Shown here: positions 1 to 6,909 of the stretch, piece by piece
How the letters are laid out: each line of letters opens with the position of its first letter
Numbering within the stretch: position 1 is the stretch's first letter
Assembly (NCBI GenBank): GCA_014859615.1
Contig: JACUTX010000065.1
Coordinates: forward strand, 1-11,372
Length of the DNA stretch: 11,372 nt
Source of the DNA: Desulfuromonadales bacterium
Lineage (GTDB): Bacteria > Desulfobacterota > Desulfuromonadia > Desulfuromonadales > UBA2294
Direction of reading: 5' to 3'
Made by a program: the position numbers and the translations under genes
The notes under the pieces: model-generated
Seen by the model: the letters and a program-made list of their open reading frames with translations, nothing else
Databases searched by the model: none
What the model was told of the DNA's origin: nothing

Positions 1-708
1 CTCGGCAGAGGGAAAGCGTTTTCTACCGTCGAAGGGGGGATTCTTCTGACCGACAATCGCGAAATTGCCGCCGCCATCGAAGAGGAGCTGTCAGAGCTGA
101 AACCGTATAACTTTTTTGAACTTGTGACGCTTGTTCTGACCGCTCTGGCATTGAAGCTGTTGACCTCCCCCGCGCTCTTCTGGTTGCCGAAAAGCTTGCC
201 GTTTCTGCAGATAGGTGCGACGCATTTTGACCCGGATTTTGCGATCCGGACTTTTTCAAAATTTCAGGCTGGCTTGACGTTCTCCTGGCTGGAGCGGCTT
301 GAGCGTTTCCGGACACAGCGACGATTCAACGCCGAAAAATGGGCGATGCAAAAGACCAACAACACGGTCAAACCGTATCTGACGACTGAATCGTTACCCG
401 ATCTGATCCGCTTCCCGATTGAGTGTGCCGATGAGTCGGTTCGCCGGGAGTTGCTGCACGAAAGCGAACGGTACGGCCTCGGGTTGGCGGCGGTCTATCC
501 CGACACGATCGCCGGGATCACCGAACTCAAAAAAACTTTCGCCGGACAGCAGTTTCCGGTGGCACAACAGTTGGTTCATCGTCTTGCAACGCTGCCGGTG
601 CACCCTTTGGTCGCCAATTATGACCGCCAGCGCATCGCGCGTCTGTTGGGCCGGGACAAGATCGTCAGCAAGGTGACAGCTGCAGAGCCGATCAAAAGAG
701 CGGGTTGA
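1..708 (+). CDS. DegT/DnrJ/EryC1/StrS-family sugar aminotransferase, C-terminal part (5' end outside window)
   Basis: Frame 1 is open from the first base to the TGA at 706-708, giving 235 residues with no start in the window, so this is the C-terminal part of a longer protein. The opening segment LGRGKAFSTVEGG matches the pyridoxal-phosphate lysine region of DegT-type aminotransferases; the lysine (codon at 13-15) is the probable Schiff-base residue. A hydrophobic stretch follows (about residues 40-70, containing LPFLQIG), then a basic helical tail. This resembles the DegT-like proteins of exopolysaccharide clusters rather than soluble perosamine synthases. The family transfers an amino group to a keto-sugar nucleotide. 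As the first gene here, it suggests an amino sugar that could later be N-acylated by the downstream transferases. The family is fairly sure; the exact sugar is not. Confidence 0.82.
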   Translation, partial: LGRGKAFSTVEGGILLTDNREIAAAIEEELSELKPYNFFELVTLVLTALALKLLTSPALFWLPKSLPFLQIGATHFDPDFAIRTFSKFQAGLTFSWLERLERFRTQRRFNAEKWAMQKTNNTVKPYLTTESLPDLIRFPIECADESVRRELLHESERYGLGLAAVYPDTIAGITELKKTFAGQQFPVAQQLVHRLATLPVHPLVANYDRQRIARLLGRDKIVSKVTAAEPIKRAG

Positions 709-721
709 CAACCCTTTTTTT
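702..721 (+). terminator. Short hairpin with T-run at the end of the aminotransferase gene
   Basis: GGGTT at 702-706 pairs with AACCC at 710-714 across a three-base loop and is followed at once by seven T (715-721). The stop codon TGA (706-708) lies inside the hairpin. The stem has only five base pairs, so this would be a weak or partial intrinsic terminator. Confidence 0.45.
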
Positions 722-735
722 GTTATCGGGATAAA
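705..735 (+). promoter_or_regulatory. Candidate sigma70-type promoter overlapping the hairpin
   Basis: A perfect TTGACA -35 hexamer (705-710) lies inside the hairpin just described. The best -10 candidate is GATAAA (730-735), a 4/6 match at a long 19-base spacing. It would serve the acyltransferase gene at 800. The -35 is exact, but the -10 and the spacing are weak. Confidence 0.28.
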
Positions 736-786
736 TGGCTCTTCTTTGTGCGGTCTGTCGATTATTGGGGGGAGCGTATCGAAAAA

Positions 787-795
787 GGGAGAAGG
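787..795 (+). promoter_or_regulatory. Ribosome binding site deciding the start at 800
   Basis: The purine run GGGAGAAGG ends four bases before ATG at 800, with its GGAG core eight bases away. The upstream in-frame ATG at 746 has no comparable site, so 800 is preferred. Confidence 0.6.
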
Positions 796-799
796 TCTT

Positions 800-1504
800 A
801 TGGCAAAGAATCGAGCAACACGACTTAAAAGAATTCTGAAGGCGGTTAAAATTGATCGGCTTTATTATTATCTACAGTCAAATCTGCATATAAATAAAGT
901 GGCCGTTACGGCTGAAAAAGATCTATCGACATTATCCCCGATCAAGGACGCAATGGAACAAGCCGGGGTCACGCTTGTCGCAATAACCCCGGCGACAATA
1001 ATGCAAAATGCCGCAAGTAAGGGGCTGCTGATCTACCCGGACAAGAAGAGGTTGAAGAAAATCACCGGCTATCTGAAAAATGGTTATCGTGGAGTCGCCG
1101 TGGTCAGAGGACAAGAGGTGTGTGGAGATATCTGGTACACCAGCAACTTCGATCCGAATAAAGGGAGAGTCCATCCTGATCTGAAATGGCTCAAATTTGA
1201 ATGCAGGGATAAAGATGTCTACGCGTTTGATATGTATCTCTACCCCGGCAAGAGGGGGAATAATCTGGCCAATCTCCTTCAGAACGGGGTCCTGCATGAG
1301 ATCAAAAAGAATGGCTATACCAGGGCGTTAGGGTGTTATTGGGCCGAAAATATCCCCGCCCTCTGGGTGCATCGAACACTGAAGTGGAAAGAACTGAAAA
1401 GATTGGAAGTCTCCCGATTCTTTGGTCTCTACCACTCGCATGAAAGCTCTTTTTGCCAGGGAGCGAGAAATTTCTCGCTCGGAAACAAAGAGAAAAGTAT
1501 TTGA
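800..1504 (+). CDS. GNAT-family N-acyltransferase
   Basis: The 234-residue protein has a basic, helical N-terminus and a C-terminal half that reads like a GNAT fold. Beta strands GVAVVRGQEVCGDIWY (about 98-113) and VYAFDMYLYP (140-149) precede KRGNNLANLLQNGV (151-164), which sits where the acetyl-CoA pyrophosphate-binding loop (R/Q-x-x-G-x-G/A) is expected, with Asn155 in place of the usual Gly. NIPALWVHRTLKWKELKRLE (184-203) matches the late GNAT segment with Asn, a helix and a final strand. GNAT enzymes move an acyl group from CoA, or sometimes from a carrier protein, to an amine. Placed between a sugar aminotransferase and a carrier-protein cassette, acylation of a sugar amine is plausible (inference). 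The start follows the purine-rich site at 787-795; a start at 746 would add 18 residues. It lies 33 bases before the next gene, probably in one transcript. Confidence 0.7.
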   Translation: MAKNRATRLKRILKAVKIDRLYYYLQSNLHINKVAVTAEKDLSTLSPIKDAMEQAGVTLVAITPATIMQNAASKGLLIYPDKKRLKKITGYLKNGYRGVAVVRGQEVCGDIWYTSNFDPNKGRVHPDLKWLKFECRDKDVYAFDMYLYPGKRGNNLANLLQNGVLHEIKKNGYTRALGCYWAENIPALWVHRTLKWKELKRLEVSRFFGLYHSHESSFCQGARNFSLGNKEKSI

Positions 1505-1537
1505 ACTGAATCAGCACAAAAAAACGGGAAGTAGCGC

Positions 1538-2626
1538 ATGGCAGAGATAACGATACGATCTGTTACCAGCATGGATGAATGGCTTTCACTTTCCAGTGAC
1601 TGGTCCAATCTTCTGGCTGAATCGAATAGCTCAACCCTGTTTCTTACCTGGGAATGGTTATATTCCTGGAGTGAAGTTTGTCTCGGAAGAGATCGACAGC
1701 TGTATATTCTGGCTTTCTACGAAAAAAGTTCGCTGGTTGGAGTCGCCCCCTTTTACCTCCAGAAGCGAAAGTCTGGACTGTTTCCGGTCAGAGAAATACG
1801 TTTTCTTGGAACACCGGAATCCGGCTCTGATTATCTCGATATCGTGGCTAAAAAAGGGCATGAATATGAGATTGCCAATGCTCTGTACGATTATTTGCAA
1901 GGGGAGGGGCGCTCTGGCTGGGATCAGCTGCATTTGACAGATATGCGATCGGAGAGCCTGTTTCTGCTCCATTTCATGAATCGCCTCGATGAAGAAGGGC
2001 GATATGCAGAGTTGAAGCGCAGTGCCTATTGTCCCGGCGTGCAACTCCCGAATAGCGAAGATGGTTTTGATTCAATCCTCTCATCATCCTGGCGCAAGAC
2101 GTTCAGGCGGGTGGAGCGGGTTTCCAATCGGGATTACGCCGTATCTTATGTGGTCTTTGCCGGTGCTGAAGTCGCAGCAGAGTTAGAGACCTTCTTTCAG
2201 CTGTATGAAGAAAAAACCGGCCACGCTCGTGAGCCGATATATTCGATCATGCAGAAAATGTTGGAGAAATCTGCTGAACAGATGCCGTTTCAAATCGATA
2301 ATTTACTCCTGGACGGCAAGCTCGTTGCCTCTCTTTTAAGCTTTAAATATGGTCAAACTTTCTCCACGTATTTAATTGTTGTCGATAAGCAATTCAATCC
2401 CAGGCTCAGCCTGGGGGGGCTTCTGTACGGATATAATATAAAAAATGCGATTTCATCAGCCTTTGAGTATTACGATTTTTTGAAAGGGGATGAGCGTTAC
2501 AAATTTCACTGGTCCAACACCGGTCGTTGCACCTTGTCTTTGGATATCTGGCAAAAAAGCGCTGCTGGCTACAGTTTGGCTCTGGCGAAGTTGACGCGAC
2601 TCATAGGGAAAGTAGTGCTGCGGTAA
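1538..2626 (+). CDS. CelD/BcsL-like GNAT acyltransferase (Acetyltransf_6, FemAB-related fold)
   Basis: This 362-residue protein has the arrangement of the CelD/BcsL (Acetyltransf_6) group. An N-terminal half contains LFLTWEWLYSWSE (34-46), LVGVAPFYLQ (66-75), a FLGTPESGSDYLD segment (89-101) and WDQLHLTD (128-135). A second GNAT-like half contains SWRKTFRRVER (184-194), KLVASLLSFKYGQTFSTYL (261-279) and the closing YYDFLKGDERYKFHW (311-325), which is typical of these proteins. The length is usual for the family. Members occur in exopolysaccharide clusters and are thought to acylate sugars or transfer aminoacyl groups; the substrate is rarely known. GGGAAG at 1526-1531, six bases before the ATG, supports the start. 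It precedes the carrier-protein cassette by 98 bases, making it a good candidate for the step that moves the carrier-bound acyl group to sugar (inference). Confidence 0.82.
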   Translation: MAEITIRSVTSMDEWLSLSSDWSNLLAESNSSTLFLTWEWLYSWSEVCLGRDRQLYILAFYEKSSLVGVAPFYLQKRKSGLFPVREIRFLGTPESGSDYLDIVAKKGHEYEIANALYDYLQGEGRSGWDQLHLTDMRSESLFLLHFMNRLDEEGRYAELKRSAYCPGVQLPNSEDGFDSILSSSWRKTFRRVERVSNRDYAVSYVVFAGAEVAAELETFFQLYEEKTGHAREPIYSIMQKMLEKSAEQMPFQIDNLLLDGKLVASLLSFKYGQTFSTYLIVVDKQFNPRLSLGGLLYGYNIKNAISSAFEYYDFLKGDERYKFHWSNTGRCTLSLDIWQKSAAGYSLALAKLTRLIGKVVLR

Positions 2627-2645
2627 GCTCTTTTTACGACTTTTA

Positions 2646-2675
2646 TTGTTTGAGCTGATAAGCCGGATATATAAG
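2646..2675 (+). promoter_or_regulatory. Weak candidate promoter ahead of the carrier-protein cassette
   Basis: The 98-base gap before the carrier protein contains TTGTTT (2646-2651) and an AT-rich TATATA/TATAAG block (2668-2675) with a 16-18 base spacer. It could give the cassette its own transcription start. Sequence similarity alone is weak, and read-through from upstream is equally possible. Confidence 0.25.
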
Positions 2676-2710
2676 GCTCGTCGTGGCGGCAATGGAAAAG
2701 AATCTGATGG

Positions 2711-2717
2711 AAAGGGG
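2711..2717 (+). promoter_or_regulatory. Ribosome binding site deciding the carrier-protein start
   Basis: AAAGGGG ends seven bases before ATG at 2725. In-frame starts further up (GTG at 2683, ATG at 2692 and 2707) lack as good a site and would add residues not expected in an acyl carrier protein. Confidence 0.6.
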
Positions 2718-2724
2718 ATCTGAA

Positions 2725-2970
2725 ATGCTGACAAGAGAGACAATCAGACAATTTATTTTAAGCGAGCTGATTTCCGACGACAGTCGTGTCGATCTGACCG
2801 ATACGGTTCAGCTGATCGATTCCGGGGTTATCGATTCTTTCGGAATCATGTCTCTTCTCGGTTTTCTGGAGGAAAATTTTTCGATCCAGATTTCCGGTGA
2901 CGATCTGGTCCCTGAAAATTTCGCCTCAATTTCGACCATTAGTGATTTTGTTAGCCAAAAAAGCTGTTAG
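2725..2970 (+). CDS. Stand-alone acyl/peptidyl carrier protein
   Basis: The 81-residue acidic protein has the size and four-helix pattern of a carrier protein. The segment LIDSGVIDSFGIMSLLGFLEE (30-50) is the phosphopantetheine site; Ser38 in DSF is the expected attachment residue, with Phe in place of the common Leu of DSL. The end, PENFASISTISDFV, is the usual last helix. It would carry an acyl or aminoacyl group as a thioester after modification by a phosphopantetheinyl transferase, which is not in this window. It is followed after 16 bases by the dehydrogenase and then the adenylation enzyme, which are its likely partners. The start follows AAAGGGG at 2711-2717. A role in ordinary fatty-acid synthesis is unlikely given these neighbours. 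Confidence 0.88.
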   Translation: MLTRETIRQFILSELISDDSRVDLTDTVQLIDSGVIDSFGIMSLLGFLEENFSIQISGDDLVPENFASISTISDFVSQKSC

Positions 2971-2986
2971 TCGCCTCGGGGGTTAT

Positions 2987-4132
2987 ATGGTCCTTGAATT
3001 GACGGATGAACAGAAAATCTGGAGAGAGACTCTTGTTGCGTTCTCCCGGCAGGAACTCGATTACGATATGACTGCGTACGAGAAGGGGGATCTCTTCCCT
3101 TGGGAGGCGTGGCGAAAATGCGCAGAGATGCAGATCCTGGCGCAACCGTTTCCTGAAGAGTATGGGGGCGGCGGGGTCGATTTTATGACCACGATGATTT
3201 CATTAAATGCTCTCGGCTACGCATGTAAAGATGCTGGCCTTGTTCATGCGATAGCGACGCAAATCCTGTGCGGATTGCAGATTCTGCATTTTGGTAGTGA
3301 GCGGTTGAAGCAGCGGTACCTCCCTTTGCTCTGCCGGGGTGAAAAGGTTTTTGCCCAGGCGATCACCGAACCCGGTTCGGGCTCCGATGCCTTGTCGATG
3401 CGCACGAGCGCAACAAAAAAGAGAGATACCTATATTCTAAGCGGCAGCAAGACCTTTATCACCAACGGCCCGATTGCTGATGTCGTCATCGTGTTTGCGG
3501 TTTCCGACCCTGAGAAGAAGAGCCTGGGCGGGATATCGTGTCTGGTTGTGGAGGACGGCATGAAAGGATTTGAAAAGTGCAGACCTCTGAAAAAGATGGG
3601 GTTGTCCACACTTCAGAATGGCGAACTCTTTTTTGACAACTGTGTCGTGGCATTTGAGCAGCTGCTCGGAAAAGAAGGGCAGGGTGCGATCATTTTCAAT
3701 GAATCGATGGAATGGGAACGGAGTCTGCTCCCGGCGGCACATTTGGGAACCATGGAAAGAATCCTGGAGATTTCCGTAACTTACGCCAAAGAGCGTCACG
3801 CGTTCAAAAAGCCGATCGGCAGCTATCAATCGGTGGCGAACAAGTTATCCAGCATGAAAATGAACCTAGAACTCGGAAAAGGGATTCTTTATAGATGTGC
3901 GGCGCTCAAAGACAACCGTAAAAGAGCGGCTCTGGACGCCTCGATCTGCAAACTGTTCATCAGCGAGAGCTTGAAACAGGCCTGTCTCGACGCGGTGCAG
4001 ATTCATGGCGGATACGGCTATATGAGCGAATACGAAATCGAAAGAGACTTGCGCGACAGCATTGCTGCAACAATATATTCGGGGACATCGGAGCTTCAAC
4101 ACAACATCATCGCACGTTTTCTCGGGGTATGA
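2987..4132 (+). CDS. Acyl-CoA dehydrogenase-family flavoenzyme, probably acting on a carrier-bound substrate
   Basis: The protein is 381 residues, the normal length for this FAD-dependent family. Motifs are clear: the N-terminal helical domain (LTDEQKIWRETL from residue 5), the first signature FAQAITEPGSGSD (122-134), KTFITNG (155-161), the helical domain with AFKKPIGSYQSV (272-283), and the last signature QIHGGYGYMSEYEIERDLRD (338-357) and IYSGTSELQ (363-371). The usual catalytic glutamate of medium-chain enzymes in the IYEGTS position is Ser365. Glu244 in MEWERS aligns with the alternative base position used by isovaleryl-CoA and long-chain dehydrogenases, so the enzyme is probably still active. 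Its setting between a carrier protein and an adenylation enzyme points to oxidation of an (amino)acyl-S-carrier, as with PltE/PigA/CloN3, rather than fat breakdown (inference). The start at 2987 follows GGGGG (2978-2982); an upstream ATG at 2897 would lie inside the carrier gene. Confidence 0.88.
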   Translation: MVLELTDEQKIWRETLVAFSRQELDYDMTAYEKGDLFPWEAWRKCAEMQILAQPFPEEYGGGGVDFMTTMISLNALGYACKDAGLVHAIATQILCGLQILHFGSERLKQRYLPLLCRGEKVFAQAITEPGSGSDALSMRTSATKKRDTYILSGSKTFITNGPIADVVIVFAVSDPEKKSLGGISCLVVEDGMKGFEKCRPLKKMGLSTLQNGELFFDNCVVAFEQLLGKEGQGAIIFNESMEWERSLLPAAHLGTMERILEISVTYAKERHAFKKPIGSYQSVANKLSSMKMNLELGKGILYRCAALKDNRKRAALDASICKLFISESLKQACLDAVQIHGGYGYMSEYEIERDLRDSIAATIYSGTSELQHNIIARFLGV

Positions 4133-4133
4133 A

Positions 4134-5741
4134 ATGGCCGCTTCTTTTTTGCTGCAGACCTATTTGAGTGAGCACGTTTCCCGTCGTCCCGGGAAAACTG
4201 CCGTAACCGACGGCAGCCGTTCCCTCTCCTATGGTGAGCTGTCGATCGTGTCGAACAGAATCGCTCATTGTCTGAAATCGATCGGGGTTGGACGACAGGA
4301 TCGGGTCGCCATCTGCCTGCAGCGGTCAGTGCAAACGCTCCCTTCGATTCTGGGGGTCCTCAAGGCGGACGCTATTTATGTCCCGCTTGATTACAAGGCT
4401 CCGGTTGAACGATGGGGGCATATTCTGAAAGACGCCAGACCCAAAGCCCTCATTTGCGACAGCAAGACGATTCCGTTTGCAATGGAAGTCATGGCGATGG
4501 CCGCACTGACCGTTCCGATCGTCTCAGTCTCTGACCTGACTATGGGCCAAACAGAGAGAGTAAGGGAGGTCATAACTCTCGATGTTATTGAAGATTTTGA
4601 CACGGGTGAACCGACTTACCTGAATAATGCAAACGATATCGCCTATATTCTTTACACCTCCGGATCAACCGGGCGCCCCAAAGGGGTGATGATTTCGCAC
4701 CGTAATGTGAAGGGGTATATCGATTGGGCGGTCAGCCATTTTAATATCACTGCTGAAGATAACATCCTCGGAACCGCTCCTTTTCATTTCGATATGTCGA
4801 CCTTCGATATCTACTGTGCACTGAAATCCGGCGCAACATTATCGATCGCTGATGAGATGACACTACTTTTCCCTGCAAATCTGGTCGGTTTTATTGAACG
4901 ACAACAGGTGACGCTCTGGAAGGGGGTCGCATCGCTCCTTATGTACATGTCGAGGGGAGGGGTTCTCAAGGTCGGGGCGATGCCGACGCTGCGACAGGTG
5001 CTTTTTGCGGGGGAGACCTTGCCGACCAAATATCTGATCGACTGGATGACAATATATCCTGAAAAAACCTTTTACAACGCTTACGGTCCGACCGAGGCGA
5101 CCGGCGTCTCCACCTGTTATCGGGTTGACCGTCTCCCCGCCGGGGCGCATGTACGGATTCCGATCGGTATGCCACGCCATGGGACGCGAACGCTTCTCCT
5201 CGCTGACAACCAGACTGAGGTTCTTTTGGGAAAAGTCGGTGAGATCTGCATCGCCGGGGACGGTTTGGCCAAAGGATACCTGAATGACCCGGAGAAAACC
5301 GCCAGCGCCTTTGTGCCGAGCCCTTTGATTCGAGACGGAGAAAAAATCTATAAAACCGGCGATCTCGGTCGTCTGTTGCCGGATGGAAACCTGGAATATA
5401 TTGGCAGGAAAGATCGACAGCTCAAGTTTATGGGTTACCGGATTGAGGCGGGGGAGATCGAGCAAGCACTTCTCTCTCTCCCCTGGATAAAGGATAGCGC
5501 AGTCGATCTGCTTGAGTCAAAACTTGGCCCCGGGATTCTTGAAATTGCGGCCTTCTGGGAGGCAGAAGGGGAGGTCGAAGTTCAAATGATCTCTGCCGCG
5601 CTCAAAAATCTGCTGCCGGGCTATATGCTCCCCAAGCGCTTTATTCGGGTTGAAAAAATGCCCCGCTGTGATCGCGGCAAAATCAAACTCGATGCGCTGA
5701 AGAAAAATTATCAGGGGCATGAATGGAAACAGCATGGATAG
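4134..5741 (+). CDS. Stand-alone amino-acid adenylation enzyme (NRPS A-domain / DltA-like)
   Basis: The 535-residue protein is a complete discrete adenylation domain. It has core motifs in order: LSYGEL (31-36), YVPLDYKAP (82-90), YTSGSTGRPKGV (174-185), FHFDMS (217-222), NAYGPTE (315-321), YKTGDL (406-411), GRKDRQLKFMGYRIEAGEIE (424-443) and the catalytic C-terminal lysine in RGKIKLDAL (Lys516). Asp220 is at the position that holds the amino group in amino-acid-activating domains. By eye the pocket reads Asp, Met, Phe, Ser, Leu, Ala, Ala, Gly, Val, not the PltF proline code. The FDxSxxDxY pattern and FAGETLP recall DltA. It would make aminoacyl-AMP with ATP and load the neighbouring carrier protein. 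No condensation, carrier or thioesterase domain is fused. It starts one base after the dehydrogenase stop and overlaps the next gene, so coupled translation is likely. The class is sure, the substrate unknown. Confidence 0.9.
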   Translation: MAASFLLQTYLSEHVSRRPGKTAVTDGSRSLSYGELSIVSNRIAHCLKSIGVGRQDRVAICLQRSVQTLPSILGVLKADAIYVPLDYKAPVERWGHILKDARPKALICDSKTIPFAMEVMAMAALTVPIVSVSDLTMGQTERVREVITLDVIEDFDTGEPTYLNNANDIAYILYTSGSTGRPKGVMISHRNVKGYIDWAVSHFNITAEDNILGTAPFHFDMSTFDIYCALKSGATLSIADEMTLLFPANLVGFIERQQVTLWKGVASLLMYMSRGGVLKVGAMPTLRQVLFAGETLPTKYLIDWMTIYPEKTFYNAYGPTEATGVSTCYRVDRLPAGAHVRIPIGMPRHGTRTLLLADNQTEVLLGKVGEICIAGDGLAKGYLNDPEKTASAFVPSPLIRDGEKIYKTGDLGRLLPDGNLEYIGRKDRQLKFMGYRIEAGEIEQALLSLPWIKDSAVDLLESKLGPGILEIAAFWEAEGEVEVQMISAALKNLLPGYMLPKRFIRVEKMPRCDRGKIKLDALKKNYQGHEWKQHG

Positions 5742-6909
5742 ATTGAAGGTTCAGGAAATTCTCGATCTGGTGAAGCGGATAAAAGGTGATGCCATTTTTT
5801 ATGATCTTCACATGCACCCGTTTGAGGTGATGTTTTCTTCTTTTGCATATCGGCCTTCACCGCATGACAAAGATCTGTTCAGCACAGATTCGTCACAATA
5901 TGTTTCCCCGCAAACAACAGATATGAAACTGAACCATTCCATGGATGTCGGTGAAAAGAGGATTGATGAAACGTTGCGCGCCAAACTTTGCCTTTTTAAC
6001 GCCCGCAGATTTTATGCTCATACGGGCGCGAAGGTTTTTGCCGACCAGATGAATCTGTGCGGCATAGACCGGGCGCTGTTGTTGCCGGTCATGGCTGCGG
6101 CTGAAAGTGGAGACGGCCAGTTGGAGGCTGTAGCGCAAATGTTCAATGATAAACGATTCCTGTCTGCTTATTGCGTCCCCAACAATATCCCGAACGCCGG
6201 GGTGGAACAGGCCGTGCGGCAGGTTGCTGGAAAATTCGGCGTCAGAGCGCTTAAGATACACCCCAGCATTACCGGTATCGACCTGTCTCATTCTGCGGGG
6301 ATCGATCGGGTCGAGCATCTGCTTGCTGCGGCAGAGAAATGCGGACTTTTCGTCATGATACACGGCGGCCTCAGTCCCGATTGTCAAAATAGCGCTGCGG
6401 TCAGATACGGCGAAGCAAAATATCTGTTGAACATCGACTGGTCATTGACAAAGGCGACGGTTGTTATCGCTCACGCCGGTCTGTTTGGGCATTCTGACGA
6501 CGATTGTCGGAAAAACGTTTGGCCGATTATGGAGAAGATGTTTGAGCAGCACGATCATCTCGCCGTCGATACTTCTGGTCTTTTTTTTAACCCCCTTTGT
6601 CTTCTGCTGAGATCCTTTGACCAGAAAAAAATATATTTCGGGTCTGATGCCCTTTATGAAAAGCCGTGGATGGCGATGGTCAAACTCTGGTGCGCCTTGC
6701 TGCAAACAGCTGAAAACTGCGAGGAAGCGCTGGTTGAGATTGTCGGAACCAACTCTTCCAAGCTTCTGGCACAGAGAACAGGATCTGACCCTAAAGAAAG
6801 AGGGGAGGTTGAGCCGCTATGTCGTTGCAATCGGATTGCGCAACTGTTGCCGACTCCTGAACCGTATCCGTTTCATGATGAATTATCGAGCAAAGAGTAT
6901 GGGTGTTAA
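5734..6909 (+). CDS. Amidohydrolase_2-type metal-dependent hydrolase
   Basis: This 391-residue protein has the metal-ligand pattern of a TIM-barrel amidohydrolase: DLHMHP (His26 and His28), LKIHPS (His175), VMIHGG (His210), VIAHAG (His247) and FGSDA (Asp305). The family (PF04909-like) includes hydrolases, lactonases and decarboxylases, so the reaction cannot be named. It overlaps the adenylation gene by eight bases, which indicates coupled translation and suggests it works on the product of the carrier-bound pathway, for example by hydrolysis or decarboxylation (inference). The barrel seems to end near residue 346; the 45-residue tail (rich in charge, Pro and Cys) does not look like the family. 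The start is uncertain: ATG at 5719 is in frame but too close to the AGGGG upstream, while 5734 has a modest GGA site. Confidence 0.78.
   Translation: MDRLKVQEILDLVKRIKGDAIFYDLHMHPFEVMFSSFAYRPSPHDKDLFSTDSSQYVSPQTTDMKLNHSMDVGEKRIDETLRAKLCLFNARRFYAHTGAKVFADQMNLCGIDRALLLPVMAAAESGDGQLEAVAQMFNDKRFLSAYCVPNNIPNAGVEQAVRQVAGKFGVRALKIHPSITGIDLSHSAGIDRVEHLLAAAEKCGLFVMIHGGLSPDCQNSAAVRYGEAKYLLNIDWSLTKATVVIAHAGLFGHSDDDCRKNVWPIMEKMFEQHDHLAVDTSGLFFNPLCLLLRSFDQKKIYFGSDALYEKPWMAMVKLWCALLQTAENCEEALVEIVGTNSSKLLAQRTGSDPKERGEVEPLCRCNRIAQLLPTPEPYPFHDELSSKEYGC

Noticed and set aside
735..752. TGGC...TGC pattern resembling a sigma54 promoter
   Set aside because: The distance between the GG and GC elements is 11 rather than 10 bases, and the flanking consensus is poor.
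2725..4132. Methoxymalonyl-ACP pathway (FkbH-type)
   Set aside because: There is no FkbH-like phosphatase or 3-hydroxyacyl dehydrogenase gene here, and an amino-acid adenylation enzyme would not be needed.
4863..5465. A 200-codon open frame on the minus strand
   Set aside because: It lies wholly inside the well-supported adenylation gene, shows no family motifs, and is explained by codon bias of the opposite strand.
2725..5741. Proline-to-pyrrole pathway as a firm assignment
   Set aside because: The enzyme set matches, but the adenylation pocket as read by eye does not resemble the PltF proline code, so only the general chemistry is proposed.
6780..6909. Frameshift at the end of the amidohydrolase gene
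   Set aside because: The tail looks unlike the family, but the other frame gives no clear continuation of the barrel, and short overlaps between genes are normal in this operon.
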